Positions 10,261-20,480 of a stretch of 64,000 nt of DNA are shown here, piece after piece. Each line of letters opens with the position of its first letter. The first letter of the stretch is position 1. The position numbers were made by a program, and so were the translations under genes. This stretch comes from Paucimonas lemoignei (GTDB taxonomy: Bacteria > Pseudomonadota > Gammaproteobacteria > Pseudomonadales > Pseudomonadaceae). The notes below the pieces were generated by a model. It saw only the letters and a program-made list of their open reading frames with translations, made no database searches and was not told the origin of the DNA. The stretch is from NCBI GenBank assembly GCA_900475325.1, contig LS483371.1, positions 5,369,501 to 5,433,500 of the forward strand, read 5' to 3'.

Positions 10261-11283
10261 TCAGACCATTGCTTTAACGGCGATCTTGGCTTGCTCGTCA
10301 GCGTGATACGACGAACGCACCAAAGGCCCGGAAGCGACGTTCTTGAAGCCCATCTTGTAGCCTTCTTCGGCGAACCAGGCAAAGGTGTCCGGGTGCACGA
10401 AACGCTGAACGGGCAAGTGGCTGCGCGAAGGCTGCAGGTACTGGCCAAGCGTGAGCATGTCGATGTTGTGCTCGCGCATGCGCTGCATGACTTCGATCAC
10501 TTCTTCGTCGGTTTCACCCAGACCCAGCATCAGGCCGGATTTGGTCGGCACGTGCGGGACCATTTCCTTGAAGCGTTGCAGCAGGGTCAGCGACCACTGG
10601 TAATCCGAACCCGGACGCGCGGCCTTGTACAGGCGCGGCACGGTTTCCAGGTTGTGGTTGAACACATCTGGCGGCTCGGCTGCAGTGATTGCCAGCGCAA
10701 CGTCCATACGGCCACGGTAATCCGGGACCAGCGTCTCCAGCTGCACGTTAGGCGACAGTTTGCGGATTTCACGGATGCAGTCGGCAAAGTGCTGAGCACC
10801 GCCGTCACGCAGGTCGTCACGGTCAACGGAGGTGATAACCACATACTTCAGACGCAGGTCGGCAATGGCGACCGCCAGGTTCACCGGCTCGTCGGCGTCC
10901 AGCGCCTTCGGACGGCCGTGGCCCACGTCACAGAACGGGCAGCGACGGGTGCAGATGTCACCCATGATCATGAAGGTCGCAGTGCCGCCGGAGAAACATT
11001 CCCCCAGGTTCGGGCAGGACGCTTCTTCGCAGACACTGTGCAGCTTGTGCTTGCGCAGCAGTTGTTTGACGCGATCGACTTCCGGGGAAACCGGGATGCG
11101 CACGCGAATCCAGTCAGGTTTCTTCGGCAGATCGACCGTTGGAATGATCTTCACCGGGATACGCGCAACTTTTTCCGCGCCACGCAGCTTTACGCCAGCT
11201 TCGACTTTCGGACGGGCCACACGCTCGGAGACGTCGAGGGTGGGGATCAAGGTTTGCACGGCAGTATCAGTCGCAGTTGTCAT
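10261..11283 (-). CDS. lipA: Lipoyl synthase
   Basis: Radical-SAM enzyme that inserts two sulfurs into protein-bound octanoyl chains to make lipoyl cofactors of pyruvate and 2-oxoglutarate dehydrogenases and of the glycine cleavage system. 340 residues. The sacrificial auxiliary cluster motif CX4CX5C is visible as [12 protein letters not shown], the SAM-cluster motif CX3CX2C as CTRRCPFC, and the C-terminal RSSYHADEQ is present. It sits 2 bp after lipB, with a strong terminator beyond its stop, so it is the last gene of the lipB-lipA unit. Confidence 0.98.
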   Translation of the reverse strand: MTTATDTAVQTLIPTLDVSERVARPKVEAGVKLRGAEKVARIPVKIIPTVDLPKKPDWIRVRIPVSPEVDRVKQLLRKHKLHSVCEEASCPNLGECFSGGTATFMIMGDICTRRCPFCDVGHGRPKALDADEPVNLAVAIADLRLKYVVITSVDRDDLRDGGAQHFADCIREIRKLSPNVQLETLVPDYRGRMDVALAITAAEPPDVFNHNLETVPRLYKAARPGSDYQWSLTLLQRFKEMVPHVPTKSGLMLGLGETDEEVIEVMQRMREHNIDMLTLGQYLQPSRSHLPVQRFVHPDTFAWFAEEGYKMGFKNVASGPLVRSSYHADEQAKIAVKAMV

Positions 11284-11285
11284 AA

Positions 11286-11933
11286 TCAGTCGATTCCGCC
11301 CGTTAGGGTCGTCTGCTCAGCATAGTCGAGGTGCTTGACGAGCTGCGCGCGCAGCCGGGCACTTACCTCGGCAAATTCAATCGGGCCTGCATGATCGCAC
11401 AGCTGGGTCATTGCCAGCCCTGCATACCCACAGGGATTAATCCGTCGAAACGGTTCAAGGTCCATGTCGACGTTGAGCGCCAGACCATGGAATGAACGAC
11501 CATTGCGAATTCGCAGCCCCAGGGACGCGATCTTCGCTCCGTCGACATACACACCCGGTGCATCGGGCTTGGCAGCGGCGTTGACGCCGTAGCTGGCCAG
11601 CAAGGCAATCAGGCTGTTCTCGATGCGGGTGACCAATGCTCGCACGCCGAAACCCAGGCGTTTCACATCCAGCATCAGGTAGACGACCAGTTGGCCGGGC
11701 CCATGATAGGTCACTTGGCCGCCACGATCGACCTGTACCACCGGAATATTGCCCGGCAGCAGCAAATGTTCGGGCTTGCCGGACTGCCCCTGAGTAAAGA
11801 CAGGGGCATGTTGCAGCAGCCAGATTTCGTCCTGAGTGTCAGGGCTTCGCCCATCGGTGAAGCGCTGCATGGCATGCCAGGCCAGCTCGTAATCGATCTG
11901 GCCCAACTCGCGAACACCCAGGCTTGCGCCCAT
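11286..11933 (-). CDS. lipB: Octanoyl-[ACP]:protein N-octanoyltransferase
   Basis: Moves the octanoyl group from acyl carrier protein to lipoyl domains, the step before LipA. 215 residues. Family signatures are [16 protein letters not shown] (~71-86), the lysine region [12 protein letters not shown] (~131-142) and the NPCGYAGL segment carrying the acyl-accepting Cys (~168). Its ATG overlaps the TGA of the DUF493 gene by one base (TGATG), which implies translational coupling. Confidence 0.97.
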   Translation of the reverse strand: MGASLGVRELGQIDYELAWHAMQRFTDGRSPDTQDEIWLLQHAPVFTQGQSGKPEHLLLPGNIPVVQVDRGGQVTYHGPGQLVVYLMLDVKRLGFGVRALVTRIENSLIALLASYGVNAAAKPDAPGVYVDGAKIASLGLRIRNGRSFHGLALNVDMDLEPFRRINPCGYAGLAMTQLCDHAGPIEFAEVSARLRAQLVKHLDYAEQTTLTGGID

Positions 11934-12208
11934 CAGAGCACCATGTGCACGAGACCCGTAGCGCGCAGGGCGCTATTGATGTCACGCAGCTGATCTTCGC
12001 CAGTGGCAACGATGTGCAACTGGATGGTGGTGTACTTGCCGTTGCTGCTTTGGCGTTCGGCAAGGGTCGAGATGTCGATTGTGGCGTGTTTGGCCAGAAT
12101 CTCGATCACGCTGTCTTTGAACCCTACAGTGGTGTTCCCGATCACTTTGATCGGATAGTCCTCGCAGGGGAATTCGATTTTGTGCGACTTGACGTCGGAA
12201 TCTGTCAT
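11933..12208 (-). CDS. DUF493 family protein (YbeD-like)
   Basis: 91 residues from the ATG at 12208 ([20 protein letters not shown]). A longer frame upstream runs into non-conserved, cysteine-rich sequence and is not used. E. coli YbeD has the same FPC...FKVMG-type start and an ACT-like ferredoxin fold. It is always found beside dacA-lipB and is thought to be regulatory, with role unproven. Here the order dacA-DUF493-lipB-lipA is the conserved one, with an 88-bp gap after dacA. Confidence 0.9.
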   Translation of the reverse strand: MTDSDVKSHKIEFPCEDYPIKVIGNTTVGFKDSVIEILAKHATIDISTLAERQSSNGKYTTIQLHIVATGEDQLRDINSALRATGLVHMVL

Positions 12209-12296
12209 GGCAGTAAAGGTCTCACAAGCCGTGAAGACGGAAACGCGCCCACTCAGGGTATGAGCGGACGCGCGAAGGTTGGCGCTGTGACTGGGA

Positions 12297-13457
12297 TCAG
12301 TTGAACAGGCCGTAGAAGAACAAGCGAATGCTATCCCACACGCGGCGCAGGAAGCCACCTTCCTCGACAGCGTCCAGCGCCACAAGGTTGGAAGTGCGTA
12401 CCACTTTGTCTTCCATTTTCACTTCAACCTTGCCGATCACATCGCCTTTGGCGATAGGTGCAGTCAGCTGCGGGTTCATGGTCATGCTGGCGGAGAGCTT
12501 TTTCATCTCGCCTTTAGGCATGGTCATGCTCAGGTCTTCAGCCAGGCCAGCCTTGACCTGACGGTCAGCGCCTTTCCAGACAGGGGCTTGAGCCAGCTCA
12601 GTGCCTTTCTGGTAGAAGTTCTGGGTTTCGAAGAAGCGGAAACCGTAAGTCAGCAGCTTCTGGGTTTCAGCCGCACGGGCCTGTTCGCTGCTGGTGCCGA
12701 ATACAACGGCAATCAGACGCATGCCATCACGTACAGCAGAAGACACCATGCAGTAGCCCGCTTCATCGGTGTGGCCGGTTTTCAGACCATCAACGGTCTT
12801 GTCGCGCCACAGCAGCAGGTTGCGGTTAGGCTGCTTGATGTTGTTCCAGAAAAACTCTTTCTGCGAGTAGATCGCGTAGTGAGCCGGGTCTTCGTGGATG
12901 ATCGCGCGTGCCAGGATCGCCATGTCGTGAGCCGACGAGTAGTGCTCAGGGTTTGGCAGGCCGGTCGGGTTCATGAAGTGGCTATTGGTCATGCCCAGAT
13001 CAGCGGCAGTCTTGTTCATCATGTCGGCGAAGGCGTCTTCGCTGCCAGCGATGTGCTCGGCCAGCGCGACGCTGGCGTCGTTACCCGACTGAATGATGAT
13101 GCCGTGCAGCAGGTCGCTGACGGTGACCTGGCTGCCGACCTTGATGAACATCCGCGAACCGCCAGTGCGCCAGGCGTTTTCGCTGACGGTCACCGGATCG
13201 TTTTCGCCAATCTGGCCACGACGAATTTCCAGAGTGGCGATGTAGGCGGTCATCAGTTTGGTCAGGCTTGCAGGCGCAAGGCGCTGGTCGCCGTTGTTCT
13301 CGACCAGGACGTTACCGCTGCTGGCGTCCATCAGCACGTAGGCCTTGGCGGCCAGTTGCGGGGCCGAAGGTGTCATCTGCTCGGCCGCCCAGGCAGCCGG
13401 AGTAATGAGCAGCGGTACAAGCAGGCACAAGCGTTTTGCAAAGGTGGTGATGTTCAT
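12297..13457 (-). CDS. dacA: D-alanyl-D-alanine carboxypeptidase (PBP5/6 type)
   Basis: Trims the terminal D-Ala from peptidoglycan pentapeptides and helps set cell shape. 386 residues from the ATG at 13457 (MNITTFAKRLCLLVPLLITP), with a cleavable signal ending AAWA-AEQ. Active-site motifs are S64-LT-K67 (APASLTKLM), SGN (IQSGNDASVALAEH) and KTG (VDGLKTGHTDEAGY). A PBP5 C-terminal beta domain follows, then an amphipathic membrane anchor at the end (VWDSIRLFFYGLFN). Called dacC in P. aeruginosa. A longer frame would add 27 non-signal residues. Confidence 0.96.
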   Translation of the reverse strand: MNITTFAKRLCLLVPLLITPAAWAAEQMTPSAPQLAAKAYVLMDASSGNVLVENNGDQRLAPASLTKLMTAYIATLEIRRGQIGENDPVTVSENAWRTGGSRMFIKVGSQVTVSDLLHGIIIQSGNDASVALAEHIAGSEDAFADMMNKTAADLGMTNSHFMNPTGLPNPEHYSSAHDMAILARAIIHEDPAHYAIYSQKEFFWNNIKQPNRNLLLWRDKTVDGLKTGHTDEAGYCMVSSAVRDGMRLIAVVFGTSSEQARAAETQKLLTYGFRFFETQNFYQKGTELAQAPVWKGADRQVKAGLAEDLSMTMPKGEMKKLSASMTMNPQLTAPIAKGDVIGKVEVKMEDKVVRTSNLVALDAVEEGGFLRRVWDSIRLFFYGLFN

Positions 13458-13710
13458 CCGTCTCTCGAAATTGCTAATGGGCAAACATGCCCTCACGGGC
13501 AAAGCTGAACGGGTCTGTGGTAGCGGCATCGCTCCCAACGACCGGCGGTGCCAGGCTTGAATCCTGACTCACGAGGTTGGCTGTTCGACAGACAAACCCA
13601 TGGACAGTTGCCTGCACTTTGCTCTGGTGGCAAATCCGCTGGCTGACAACCGTGGACCGATCCGTCCCGGACGCATCCGGGTCGTGAGCGGCTTTGATTC
13701 GGTGCTTCAA

Positions 13711-14724
13711 TCAATCAAGTGTCACGACGCTCGGCTGGCCAAGATTGGCCGACCTTACGCTGTTTTGCATCTGCTGGGCTTCACCCTGCGTCTGGATCGG
13801 TCCCATACGCACTCGATAGAGTGTCTGCTGGTTGCGAGCGATCGAACTCACGAACACTGGAGCCCGTACCATCCCGCTCAATTTCGACCTCAGGAGTTCT
13901 GCAGCGTCCGGGTTGGCGAAGGCGCCCACCTGGAGATACAGCCCAGACGCTGGTGCGGAACCGTTTTTTTTTGCGTCGAACTGCATCGGTACCGAAGGCG
14001 CTGCGTGTTGCTGTGGCGGCGGCGTGTATTGCTCGATGGTGCCGGTCGAAGCTACCAATGCCGGCGGGGTTGCCTGTGGCATGACCTGCGGCTGATTAGG
14101 CAGCAGCGGCGTCGGGCGGCCATTTTGCGCCAGCCATTCCTGCGGGTCGATGCCTTCGACCTTGACCCGCGCGGTGCCGGTTTCGGCATAACCGAGTTTC
14201 TTCGCCGCAGCGTAGGACAAATCGATGATCCGGTCGGAGTAGAACGGGCCACGGTCATTGACGCGCAGGATAACCGTCCGGTTGTTATCCAGGTTGGTCA
14301 CGCGCACGTAGCTGGGCAGCGGCAAGGTCTTGTGCGCCGCGCTCATGCCGTACAGGTCGTAGACCTCGCCATTGGCGGTGTTCTGACCGTGAAACTTGGT
14401 GCCGTACCAGGACGCAGTGCCGGACGCGACGTAACGCTTGGAGTCGCTGAGCGGAAAGTACGACTTGCCCAGTACCGTGTACGGGTTGGCTTTGTAGGGA
14501 CCGGTGTGGATGGTCGGCGTGGCGTCCGGGATACGCGAGATATCCACGTCCCACCAAGGCGCGCCGTCTTTGTGGGCACGGTTGATGTCCAGGCCCGGCG
14601 GCGAGGAGATACCCGCAGTGCCCTTCTGAACCGGACGGCTCGGAGAGGAGCAACTGACCACCAGCAACGACAGCGCGGCACAGGCCATTAACTTCAACGA
14701 AGTCACGATCGGCAATGCCCGCAT
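13711..14724 (-). CDS. rlpA: RlpA septal-ring lytic transglycosylase lipoprotein
   Basis: In P. aeruginosa RlpA is a lytic transglycosylase specific for denuded glycan strands, needed for daughter-cell separation. 337 residues: lipoprotein signal ending LLVVSC (Cys25), DPBB catalytic domain ~90-190 (YVASGTASWYGTKFHGQNTA, VRVNDRGPFYSDRIIDLS), a proline/glutamine-rich linker, and a C-terminal SPOR domain (~255-335; YLQVGAFANPDAAELL) that binds denuded peptidoglycan. Its ATG overlaps the mltB stop by one base (TAATG). Confidence 0.96.
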   Translation of the reverse strand: MRALPIVTSLKLMACAALSLLVVSCSSPSRPVQKGTAGISSPPGLDINRAHKDGAPWWDVDISRIPDATPTIHTGPYKANPYTVLGKSYFPLSDSKRYVASGTASWYGTKFHGQNTANGEVYDLYGMSAAHKTLPLPSYVRVTNLDNNRTVILRVNDRGPFYSDRIIDLSYAAAKKLGYAETGTARVKVEGIDPQEWLAQNGRPTPLLPNQPQVMPQATPPALVASTGTIEQYTPPPQQHAAPSVPMQFDAKKNGSAPASGLYLQVGAFANPDAAELLRSKLSGMVRAPVFVSSIARNQQTLYRVRMGPIQTQGEAQQMQNSVRSANLGQPSVVTLD

Positions 14725-15731
14725 TATTTGGCACCCCGGGCTTGAACCAGCAGTTCAGACAATTGATGCACAGTCATGGCGTACATCACGCTGCGGTTAT
14801 AACGAGTGATTGCATAAAAATTCTTCAAACCCATCCAGTATTCAGGGCCGTTCTCGCCTTCCAGCTTAAAGGCAGTGACCGGCAAGTCGTCGCGAAGCGC
14901 ATCATGACTCGCCCACCCCAAGGCTCGCAACTCCCCAACGGTTTTTACTGGCTCGATTCCGGCCGTCAAACCTTCATCCACCCGATCACCCCGCACGTTA
15001 GCGAGGCTGACCACAGGCTCACCCGCGACCCAGCCGTGACGCTGAAAATAGCTGGCCACGCTGCCAATCGCGTCGTCCGGGTTGTTCCAGATATTGATGT
15101 GCCCGTCGCCGTCGAAATCCACAGCGTAGGCGCGAAAACTGCTCGGCATGAACTGCGGCAACCCCATTGCACCGGCGTACGAGCCTTTGAGAGTCAGCGG
15201 GTCGACCTGCTGTTCGCGGGCCAGCAGCAGGAACTCACGCAGCTCCTTGCGGAAGAAGTCGGCACGCGGCGGGTAATCAAAACCCAGGGTGGACAGCGCG
15301 TCGATCACCCGGTAATTGCCAGTGTTGCGGCCGAAGAAGGTCTCCACACCGATGATCGAGACGATCACCTGAGCCGGGACGCCATATTCCTGCTCGGCGC
15401 GGGCCAGCGTGGCCTCGTGCTGACGCCAGAAGTCCACACCTCGCGCAATGCGCGCGTCAGTGATGAACATCGGGCGGTATTCTTTCCATTGCTTGACCCG
15501 TTCGGCGGGGCGAGAAATCGCGTCAAGAATCGCCTGTTTGCGTTCCACATCGCGAAACACATCCATCAGCTGCTCACCGGCAAACCCGTAGTCGCGGGTC
15601 ATCTGGCCGACAAATTCAGCAACCTGGGGCGAACCTTCATAATCTTTGGCGAATGCTTCCTGCACAGACCCAAGAATGCCCACCAGGCCGACCATCGGAG
15701 CGTATCGAGCCCAGCTACGCACAACTTGCAT
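14724..15731 (-). CDS. mltB: Membrane-bound lytic murein transglycosylase B
   Basis: SLT_2-family lytic transglycosylase acting on peptidoglycan in the periplasm. 335 residues from the ATG at 15731 (MQVVRSWARYAPMVGLVG), chosen because AAGGTGAAGAATTCA precedes it; a start 36 bp earlier would overlap rodA. The N-terminal hydrophobic stretch ends EAFAKDY and has no lipobox cysteine, so it looks like a cleavable signal, unlike E. coli MltB. Catalytic E130 is in SIIGVETFFG, followed by YAGAMGLPQFMPSSF and VDFDGDGHINIWN. Confidence 0.95.
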   Translation of the reverse strand: MQVVRSWARYAPMVGLVGILGSVQEAFAKDYEGSPQVAEFVGQMTRDYGFAGEQLMDVFRDVERKQAILDAISRPAERVKQWKEYRPMFITDARIARGVDFWRQHEATLARAEQEYGVPAQVIVSIIGVETFFGRNTGNYRVIDALSTLGFDYPPRADFFRKELREFLLLAREQQVDPLTLKGSYAGAMGLPQFMPSSFRAYAVDFDGDGHINIWNNPDDAIGSVASYFQRHGWVAGEPVVSLANVRGDRVDEGLTAGIEPVKTVGELRALGWASHDALRDDLPVTAFKLEGENGPEYWMGLKNFYAITRYNRSVMYAMTVHQLSELLVQARGAK

Positions 15732-15748
15732 TGAATTCTTCACCTTAA

Positions 15749-16852
15749 TCAAACCTGCGCGATCCATTTACGATGTGTATGGATCGACATCAAAACACCA
15801 AACGCTGACAGCAGGGTCACCAGCGAAGTTCCTCCATAACTAATGAAGGGCAGCGGGACGCCAACCACCGGCAGCAGGCCACTGACCATACCGATGTTGA
15901 CGAAAACGTAAACAAAAAACGTCATGGTCAGCGCCCCGGCAAGCAACTTGCCGAACAAAGTCTGTGCCTGAGCGGTAATCACCAGGCCACGACCGATCAA
16001 CAGCAGGTAGATCAGCAGCAATGCGCAGATCCCCACCAGCCCGAACTCTTCACCCATGACGGCGATGATGAAGTCGGTATGGCTTTCAGGCAGGAAATCC
16101 AGGTGCGACTGTGTGCCGAGCAACCAGCCTTTGCCAAATACGCCCCCCGAACCAATGGCGGCCTTGGACTGAATGATGTTCCAGCCAGTGCCCAATGGAT
16201 CGCTTTCAGGGTCCAGAAAGGTCAGCACTCGTTGCTTCTGGTAGTCGTGCATGATGAAAAACCACATCGCCACCGCCACCGGCACCGCAGCGGCCAGCAC
16301 GCTGATGATCCAGCGCCAGCGCAAACCGGCCATGAACAGCACAAACGAGCCCGACGCCAGGATCAGCAATGAAGTGCCCAGGTCAGGCTGGCGCACGATG
16401 AGGGCGAACGGCACACCGATCAACGCCAGACTCACCACCACATGTTTCAGGTGCGGCGGCAGCGTGCGCTTGGACAAATACCAGGCAATGGTAGCGGGCA
16501 TGATGATCTTGAGGAATTCAGAAGGCTGGAAGCGGATCACGCCGGGGATGTTGATCCAGCGGGTGGCGCCCATGGCGTTGTGACCCATGACATCAACCAC
16601 CACCAGCAGCAACACGCCCAAGACATAGAGCACGGGCACCCAGCGCGCCATGAACCTGGGCTCAAGCTGGGCGATCACCACCATCGCCACCAGGCCAATG
16701 CCAAACGAGCTGGCTTGCTTGATCAGCAAGTCCCAGTTCTTGCCACTGGCCGAATACAGCACGAACAGACTGCCCGCAGCCAGGGTCAGCAGCAGGATCA
16801 GCAAGGGACCGTCGATATGAATGCGCTGCAAAAAGGTGGCGCGGCGGCGCAT
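15749..16852 (-). CDS. rodA: Rod-shape glycosyltransferase RodA
   Basis: SEDS-family polymerase that makes glycan strands of the lateral wall with PBP2. Start at 16852 (MRRRATFLQRIHIDGPLLIL) gives 367 residues, the length I recall for P. aeruginosa RodA; upstream in-frame sequence overlaps the end of mrdA. About ten membrane helices are visible. Conserved SEDS motifs include GHNAMGATRWINIP (~102-115), the WNIIQSKAAIGSGG loop, FLPESHTDFI and GVPLPFISYGGTSL near the end. Gene order mrdA-rodA-mltB-rlpA-dacA makes this one wall-elongation cluster. Confidence 0.96.
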   Translation of the reverse strand: MRRRATFLQRIHIDGPLLILLLTLAAGSLFVLYSASGKNWDLLIKQASSFGIGLVAMVVIAQLEPRFMARWVPVLYVLGVLLLVVVDVMGHNAMGATRWINIPGVIRFQPSEFLKIIMPATIAWYLSKRTLPPHLKHVVVSLALIGVPFALIVRQPDLGTSLLILASGSFVLFMAGLRWRWIISVLAAAVPVAVAMWFFIMHDYQKQRVLTFLDPESDPLGTGWNIIQSKAAIGSGGVFGKGWLLGTQSHLDFLPESHTDFIIAVMGEEFGLVGICALLLIYLLLIGRGLVITAQAQTLFGKLLAGALTMTFFVYVFVNIGMVSGLLPVVGVPLPFISYGGTSLVTLLSAFGVLMSIHTHRKWIAQV

Positions 16853-16883
16853 CACGTCTTCGCTGGAAAGAATGCGGTCGAAA

Positions 16884-18785
16884 TTACTCTTGACTGGCAC
16901 TGGCCGCAGCCTCCACGGCTTTAACGCCGCCATATTCGGGTTTTAGAGTTCCGTCAGTGTTGAGCAGCCAGGCATCCATGATCTGACGAACCACAGGGGC
17001 GGCGACGCCAGAACCGGACTCGCCGTTTTCGACCATCACCGAGACCACGATTTTCGGATCATTGGCGGGAGCAAAACCGACGAACAAGGCGTGGTCGAGG
17101 TGGCGTTCCTGAACCTTGGAGCGGTCGTATTTCTCGCCCTGCTTGATGGCCACGACCTGCGCCGTACCACTCTTGCCTGCGATCAGGTATTGCGCACCGA
17201 TGGCCGCCTTGCGCGCGGTGCCGCGTGCGCCGTGCATCACTTGCTGCATACCGTGGTTGACCTTGTCCCAATCCGACGGGTTACGCAGGATGATGTTCGG
17301 CATCGGGTTTTCGTCCACCGGCGGCTGGCCTTCGATGGTCTTGGCCAGATGCGGGCGATTCCACACACCCTTGTTAGCCACCAGCGCGGTGGCCTGGGCC
17401 AGCTGCAACGGCGTGGCCTGCATGTAGCCCTGGCCGATACCGAGAATCAGCGTCTCGCCCGGGAACCAGGCCTGGCGCCGAGTCGCACGCTTCCAGTCCC
17501 GGGACGGCATGAGGCCGGGGGATTCTTCGAACATGTCCAGCGAGACCTTCTGGCCGATACCGAACTTGTTCATATAGGACGACAGGCGATCAATGCCCAG
17601 CTTGTGCGCCAGGTCGTAGAAGTAGGTGTCGTTGGAACGCATGATGGCGGTGTCCAGGTCCACCCAGCCGTCGCCCGTGCGGTTCCAGTTGCGGTATTTG
17701 TGATCGTAGTTGGGCAGTTGGTAGAAGCCTGGGTCGAACACTCGGCTCGATGCGTTGACCACACCGGCGTCCAGCCCAGCGATGGCCACCGCAGGCTTGA
17801 TGGTCGAACCCGGCGGGTACAGGCCGCGCAGGATACGGTTGAACAGCGGCCGATCAATCGAGTCACGCAATTCGGCGTAAGCCTTGAAGCTGATGCCGGT
17901 CACGAACAGATTGGGGTCGAAGCTCGGCGCACTGACCATTGCCAGCACCTCGCCGTTGCGTGGGTCCATCGCCACCACCGCGCCGCGACGGCCCGCCAAT
18001 GCTGCCTCGGCGGCTTCCTGAAGTTTGATATCCAGGCTCAGCACGATGTCTTTGCCCGGCACCGGATCAGTACGCTTGAGCACCCGCAAGACACGGCCTC
18101 GGGCGTTGGTCTCGACTTCTTCGTAACCGACCTGACCATGCAACTCATCTTCGTAGAAGCGCTCGATGCCGGTCTTGCCGATATGGTGGGTGCCGCTGTA
18201 GTTGACCGGGTCGAGGGTCTTGAGCTCTTTCTCGTTGATCCGGCCCATATAGCCCACCGAATGCGCAAAATGCGCCCCCTGCGGGTAATGCCGTACCAGT
18301 TGCGCCACGACTTCAACGCCCGGTAGCCGGAACTGATTGACCGCCACCCGGGCGATCTGCTCTTCGCTCAACTCGAACAGGATCGGCACCGGCTCGAAAG
18401 GACGGCGCCCCTGCTTCATGCGTTTTTCGAAGATCACGCGGTCGTCCGGCGTCAATTCCAGGACTTCGACAATGGTGTCGAGCACCTGGGACCAGTCGCC
18501 GGAGCGTTCGCGGGTCATGCTCAGGCTGAAACTGGGCCGGTTGTCGGCAATCACCACGCCGTTGCGATCAAAGATCAGGCCACGGCTGGGCGGAATCGGC
18601 TGCACATGCACCCGATTGTTTTCCGACAGCGTCGAGTGATAGTCGTACTGGATGACCTGCAGGAAATACAGCCGCGCGATGAGCACACACACCAGCAACA
18701 CAACAGCCACAGCCCCGACCACGACCCGGCCGCGCACCAGACGTGCGTCTTTCTCGTGGTCTTTTAGGCGAATCGGCTGAGACAT
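16884..18785 (-). CDS. mrdA: Penicillin-binding protein 2, elongasome transpeptidase
   Basis: Class B PBP that cross-links new peptidoglycan in the Rod complex and activates RodA. 633 residues: one N-terminal membrane helix (~20-45), PBP dimer/pedestal domain, then the transpeptidase domain with S327 in PPGSTIKP (SXXK), SND in MRSNDTYFYDLA and KSG in IAGKSGTAQVV. Target of mecillinam. Called pbpA in P. aeruginosa. It starts 11 bp after rlmH and ends 31 bp before the chosen rodA start. Confidence 0.97.
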   Translation of the reverse strand: MSQPIRLKDHEKDARLVRGRVVVGAVAVVLLVCVLIARLYFLQVIQYDYHSTLSENNRVHVQPIPPSRGLIFDRNGVVIADNRPSFSLSMTRERSGDWSQVLDTIVEVLELTPDDRVIFEKRMKQGRRPFEPVPILFELSEEQIARVAVNQFRLPGVEVVAQLVRHYPQGAHFAHSVGYMGRINEKELKTLDPVNYSGTHHIGKTGIERFYEDELHGQVGYEEVETNARGRVLRVLKRTDPVPGKDIVLSLDIKLQEAAEAALAGRRGAVVAMDPRNGEVLAMVSAPSFDPNLFVTGISFKAYAELRDSIDRPLFNRILRGLYPPGSTIKPAVAIAGLDAGVVNASSRVFDPGFYQLPNYDHKYRNWNRTGDGWVDLDTAIMRSNDTYFYDLAHKLGIDRLSSYMNKFGIGQKVSLDMFEESPGLMPSRDWKRATRRQAWFPGETLILGIGQGYMQATPLQLAQATALVANKGVWNRPHLAKTIEGQPPVDENPMPNIILRNPSDWDKVNHGMQQVMHGARGTARKAAIGAQYLIAGKSGTAQVVAIKQGEKYDRSKVQERHLDHALFVGFAPANDPKIVVSVMVENGESGSGVAAPVVRQIMDAWLLNTDGTLKPEYGGVKAVEAAASASQE

Positions 18786-18796
18786 TGGGCGCAGTG

Positions 18797-19264
18797 CTAT
18801 TTGTGGTAAGGGTGCCCGGACAGAACTGTCCAGGCGCGATAGATCTGCTCACCGATGAGGATGCGCACCAGCGGGTGCGGCAACGTCAGTGGCGACAGCG
18901 ACCAACGCTGATCGGCGCGTGCACAGACCTCAGGCGCCAGGCCTTCCGGCCCGCCTACCATGAAGTTCACCGTGCGCGAATCAAGGCGCCAGCGCTCCAG
19001 TTCCACCGCCAATTGCTCGGTGCTCCAGGGCTTGCCATGCACTTCGAGAGTAACGATCCGCTCGCCCGGCTGCACTTTTGCCAGCATGGCCTCGCCTTCC
19101 TGACGGATAAAGCGTGCCACATCAGCATTCTTGCCACGGGTATTGAGCGGGATCTCCACCAGGTCGAGTGCCAGCTCGGATGGCAGACGCTTGGCATATT
19201 CATGCCAGCCTTCTTCCACCCACTTGGGCATGCGCGAGCCGACCGCAATCAGACGCAGACGCAC
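18797..19264 (-). CDS. rlmH: 23S rRNA (pseudouridine-1915 N3)-methyltransferase
   Basis: SPOUT-class methyltransferase that modifies helix 69 of 23S rRNA on assembled ribosomes. 155 residues, matching E. coli RlmH. It starts at a GTG ([19 protein letters not shown]) and carries the SAM-binding knot FMVGGPEGL (~103-111) and the conserved end [14 protein letters not shown]...GHPYHK. rsfS ends 9 bp upstream; rsfS-rlmH-mrdA-rodA is the classical order. Confidence 0.97.
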   Translation of the reverse strand: MRLRLIAVGSRMPKWVEEGWHEYAKRLPSELALDLVEIPLNTRGKNADVARFIRQEGEAMLAKVQPGERIVTLEVHGKPWSTEQLAVELERWRLDSRTVNFMVGGPEGLAPEVCARADQRWSLSPLTLPHPLVRILIGEQIYRAWTVLSGHPYHK

Positions 19265-19273
19265 AACGGCCTC

Positions 19274-19696
19274 TTACTGCTGATCTTTGTTGAGCTTGAG
19301 GAAATGCTCATGGGTGTTTTCTGGGTTGTGGTGCTTGCCATCGCCCGAACGGCTCAGCTCAGCGCCTTTCCACAACCGCTCCAGGTCGTAGAATTGACGA
19401 GCCGCAGCGGTCATCACGTGAACGATCACGTCGCCCAGGTCCAGCAGGACCCAGTCGCTATCGCCCTTGCCTTCTTCGCTCAGGGATTTCAGGCCTGCGG
19501 CCTTGACCTTGTCACGAACGCTGTCGACCAGTGCGTTCAGCTGGCGGTTGGAGGTACCGGTGCAGATCAGCATGTAATCGGCGATGCTGGTCTTGTCGCG
19601 CACGTCGATGGTCAGGATGTCGGTGCCTTTGACGTCTTCCAGTGCCGCGATAGCGATCTTGATGACTTCTTCACTGCTCATTTTTTGCTTTGTCAT
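19274..19696 (-). CDS. rsfS: Ribosomal silencing factor RsfS
   Basis: Binds L14 (uL14) on the large subunit and blocks subunit joining when nutrients are scarce. 140 residues; the DUF143/RsfS core includes KGTDILTIDVRDKTSIADYM (~23-42), CTGTSNRQLNALVDSV, the GDSDWVLLDLGDVIVHVM segment and FYDLERLW near residue 104. The C-terminal ~30 residues (GAELSRSGDGKHHNPENTHE) are a polar tail. The ATG at 19696 is preceded by GAAGAG. Confidence 0.96.
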   Translation of the reverse strand: MTKQKMSSEEVIKIAIAALEDVKGTDILTIDVRDKTSIADYMLICTGTSNRQLNALVDSVRDKVKAAGLKSLSEEGKGDSDWVLLDLGDVIVHVMTAAARQFYDLERLWKGAELSRSGDGKHHNPENTHEHFLKLNKDQQ

Positions 19697-19768
19697 ATAA
19701 AACTCTTCAACTCGTGTGTATGGGAACGTCCAAACGCTTATCTATCAAAGCAGTTCAGGGGCGCTCCC

Positions 19769-20479
19769 TCAGTTTCTCGGCGCATGGTACAGCCCGTGCG
19801 CATCGATATAGGCCAGTACTGCGTCTGGCACCAGAAAACGTACCGACTTCCCGCTGGCCAGCAGTTGGCGGATCTGGGTGGCAGACACCGCTAACGGCGT
19901 CTGCCAGACGAATGTAATGTGTCCGCCCGGCCCTTTCAGGGCCTTTGGATCGCTGACTGCGCGGGCTGCCAGCAGATTGCGCATGGCATCCGGCGACTCG
20001 CTGTCGGCGTCCGGGCGCTGTAACACCACGATATGGCAGTGTTCCAGCAACTCTTCCCATCGATGCCAGGTTGGCAGGCCGCAAAAGGCGTCCCAACCCA
20101 GCAACAGGAATAACTGGTCCGCTGCGGCCAGCTCAGCGCGCATCGATTCCAGCGTGTCAATTGTGTAGGACGGTTTGTCCCGCTTCAGCTCCCGGTCATC
20201 CACCGTCAGGGGCGCGACACCGGCAACCGCGCACTCGACCATCGCCAGACGGTCTTGTGCACTGACGCTCGGTGTATCGCGATGCGGTGGCCGGGCGCTG
20301 GGCGTCAGGCGCAACTCATCGAGTTCAAGCAGCGCGGCGACTTCCAGTGCGCCGCGCAAGTGACCGATATGCACAGGGTCGAACGTGCCGCCCAGAATAC
20401 CGATCCGCTTTGGCAAGACCGCAGCGGCCTCGTCTACAGCATCCGCAGGCGTTCCCGCGTGCTGTACAGGTTCGCTCAA
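19769..20479 (-). CDS. nadD: Nicotinate-nucleotide adenylyltransferase
   Basis: Adenylates nicotinate mononucleotide in NAD synthesis. The nucleotidyltransferase signatures are [18 protein letters not shown] (~27-44) and [10 protein letters not shown] (~201). Up to 236 residues. The only usable 5' start I see is a TTG at 20479 (TTG AGC GAA CCT), one base after the proA stop; a later TTG just before PKRIGILGG is the alternative, so the ~20 leading residues are uncertain. Order proA-nadD-rsfS-rlmH is typical. Confidence 0.95.
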   Translation of the reverse strand: MSEPVQHAGTPADAVDEAAAVLPKRIGILGGTFDPVHIGHLRGALEVAALLELDELRLTPSARPPHRDTPSVSAQDRLAMVECAVAGVAPLTVDDRELKRDKPSYTIDTLESMRAELAAADQLFLLLGWDAFCGLPTWHRWEELLEHCHIVVLQRPDADSESPDAMRNLLAARAVSDPKALKGPGGHITFVWQTPLAVSATQIRQLLASGKSVRFLVPDAVLAYIDAHGLYHAPRN

Positions 20480-20480
20480 G

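Noticed and set aside
10237..11325. A 362-codon plus-strand frame over lipA
   Set aside because: Antisense to lipA, which carries every cluster motif; the shadow starts inside the terminator region.
17091..18326. A 411-codon plus-strand frame inside mrdA
   Set aside because: Antisense shadow; PBP2 motifs are intact on the other strand.
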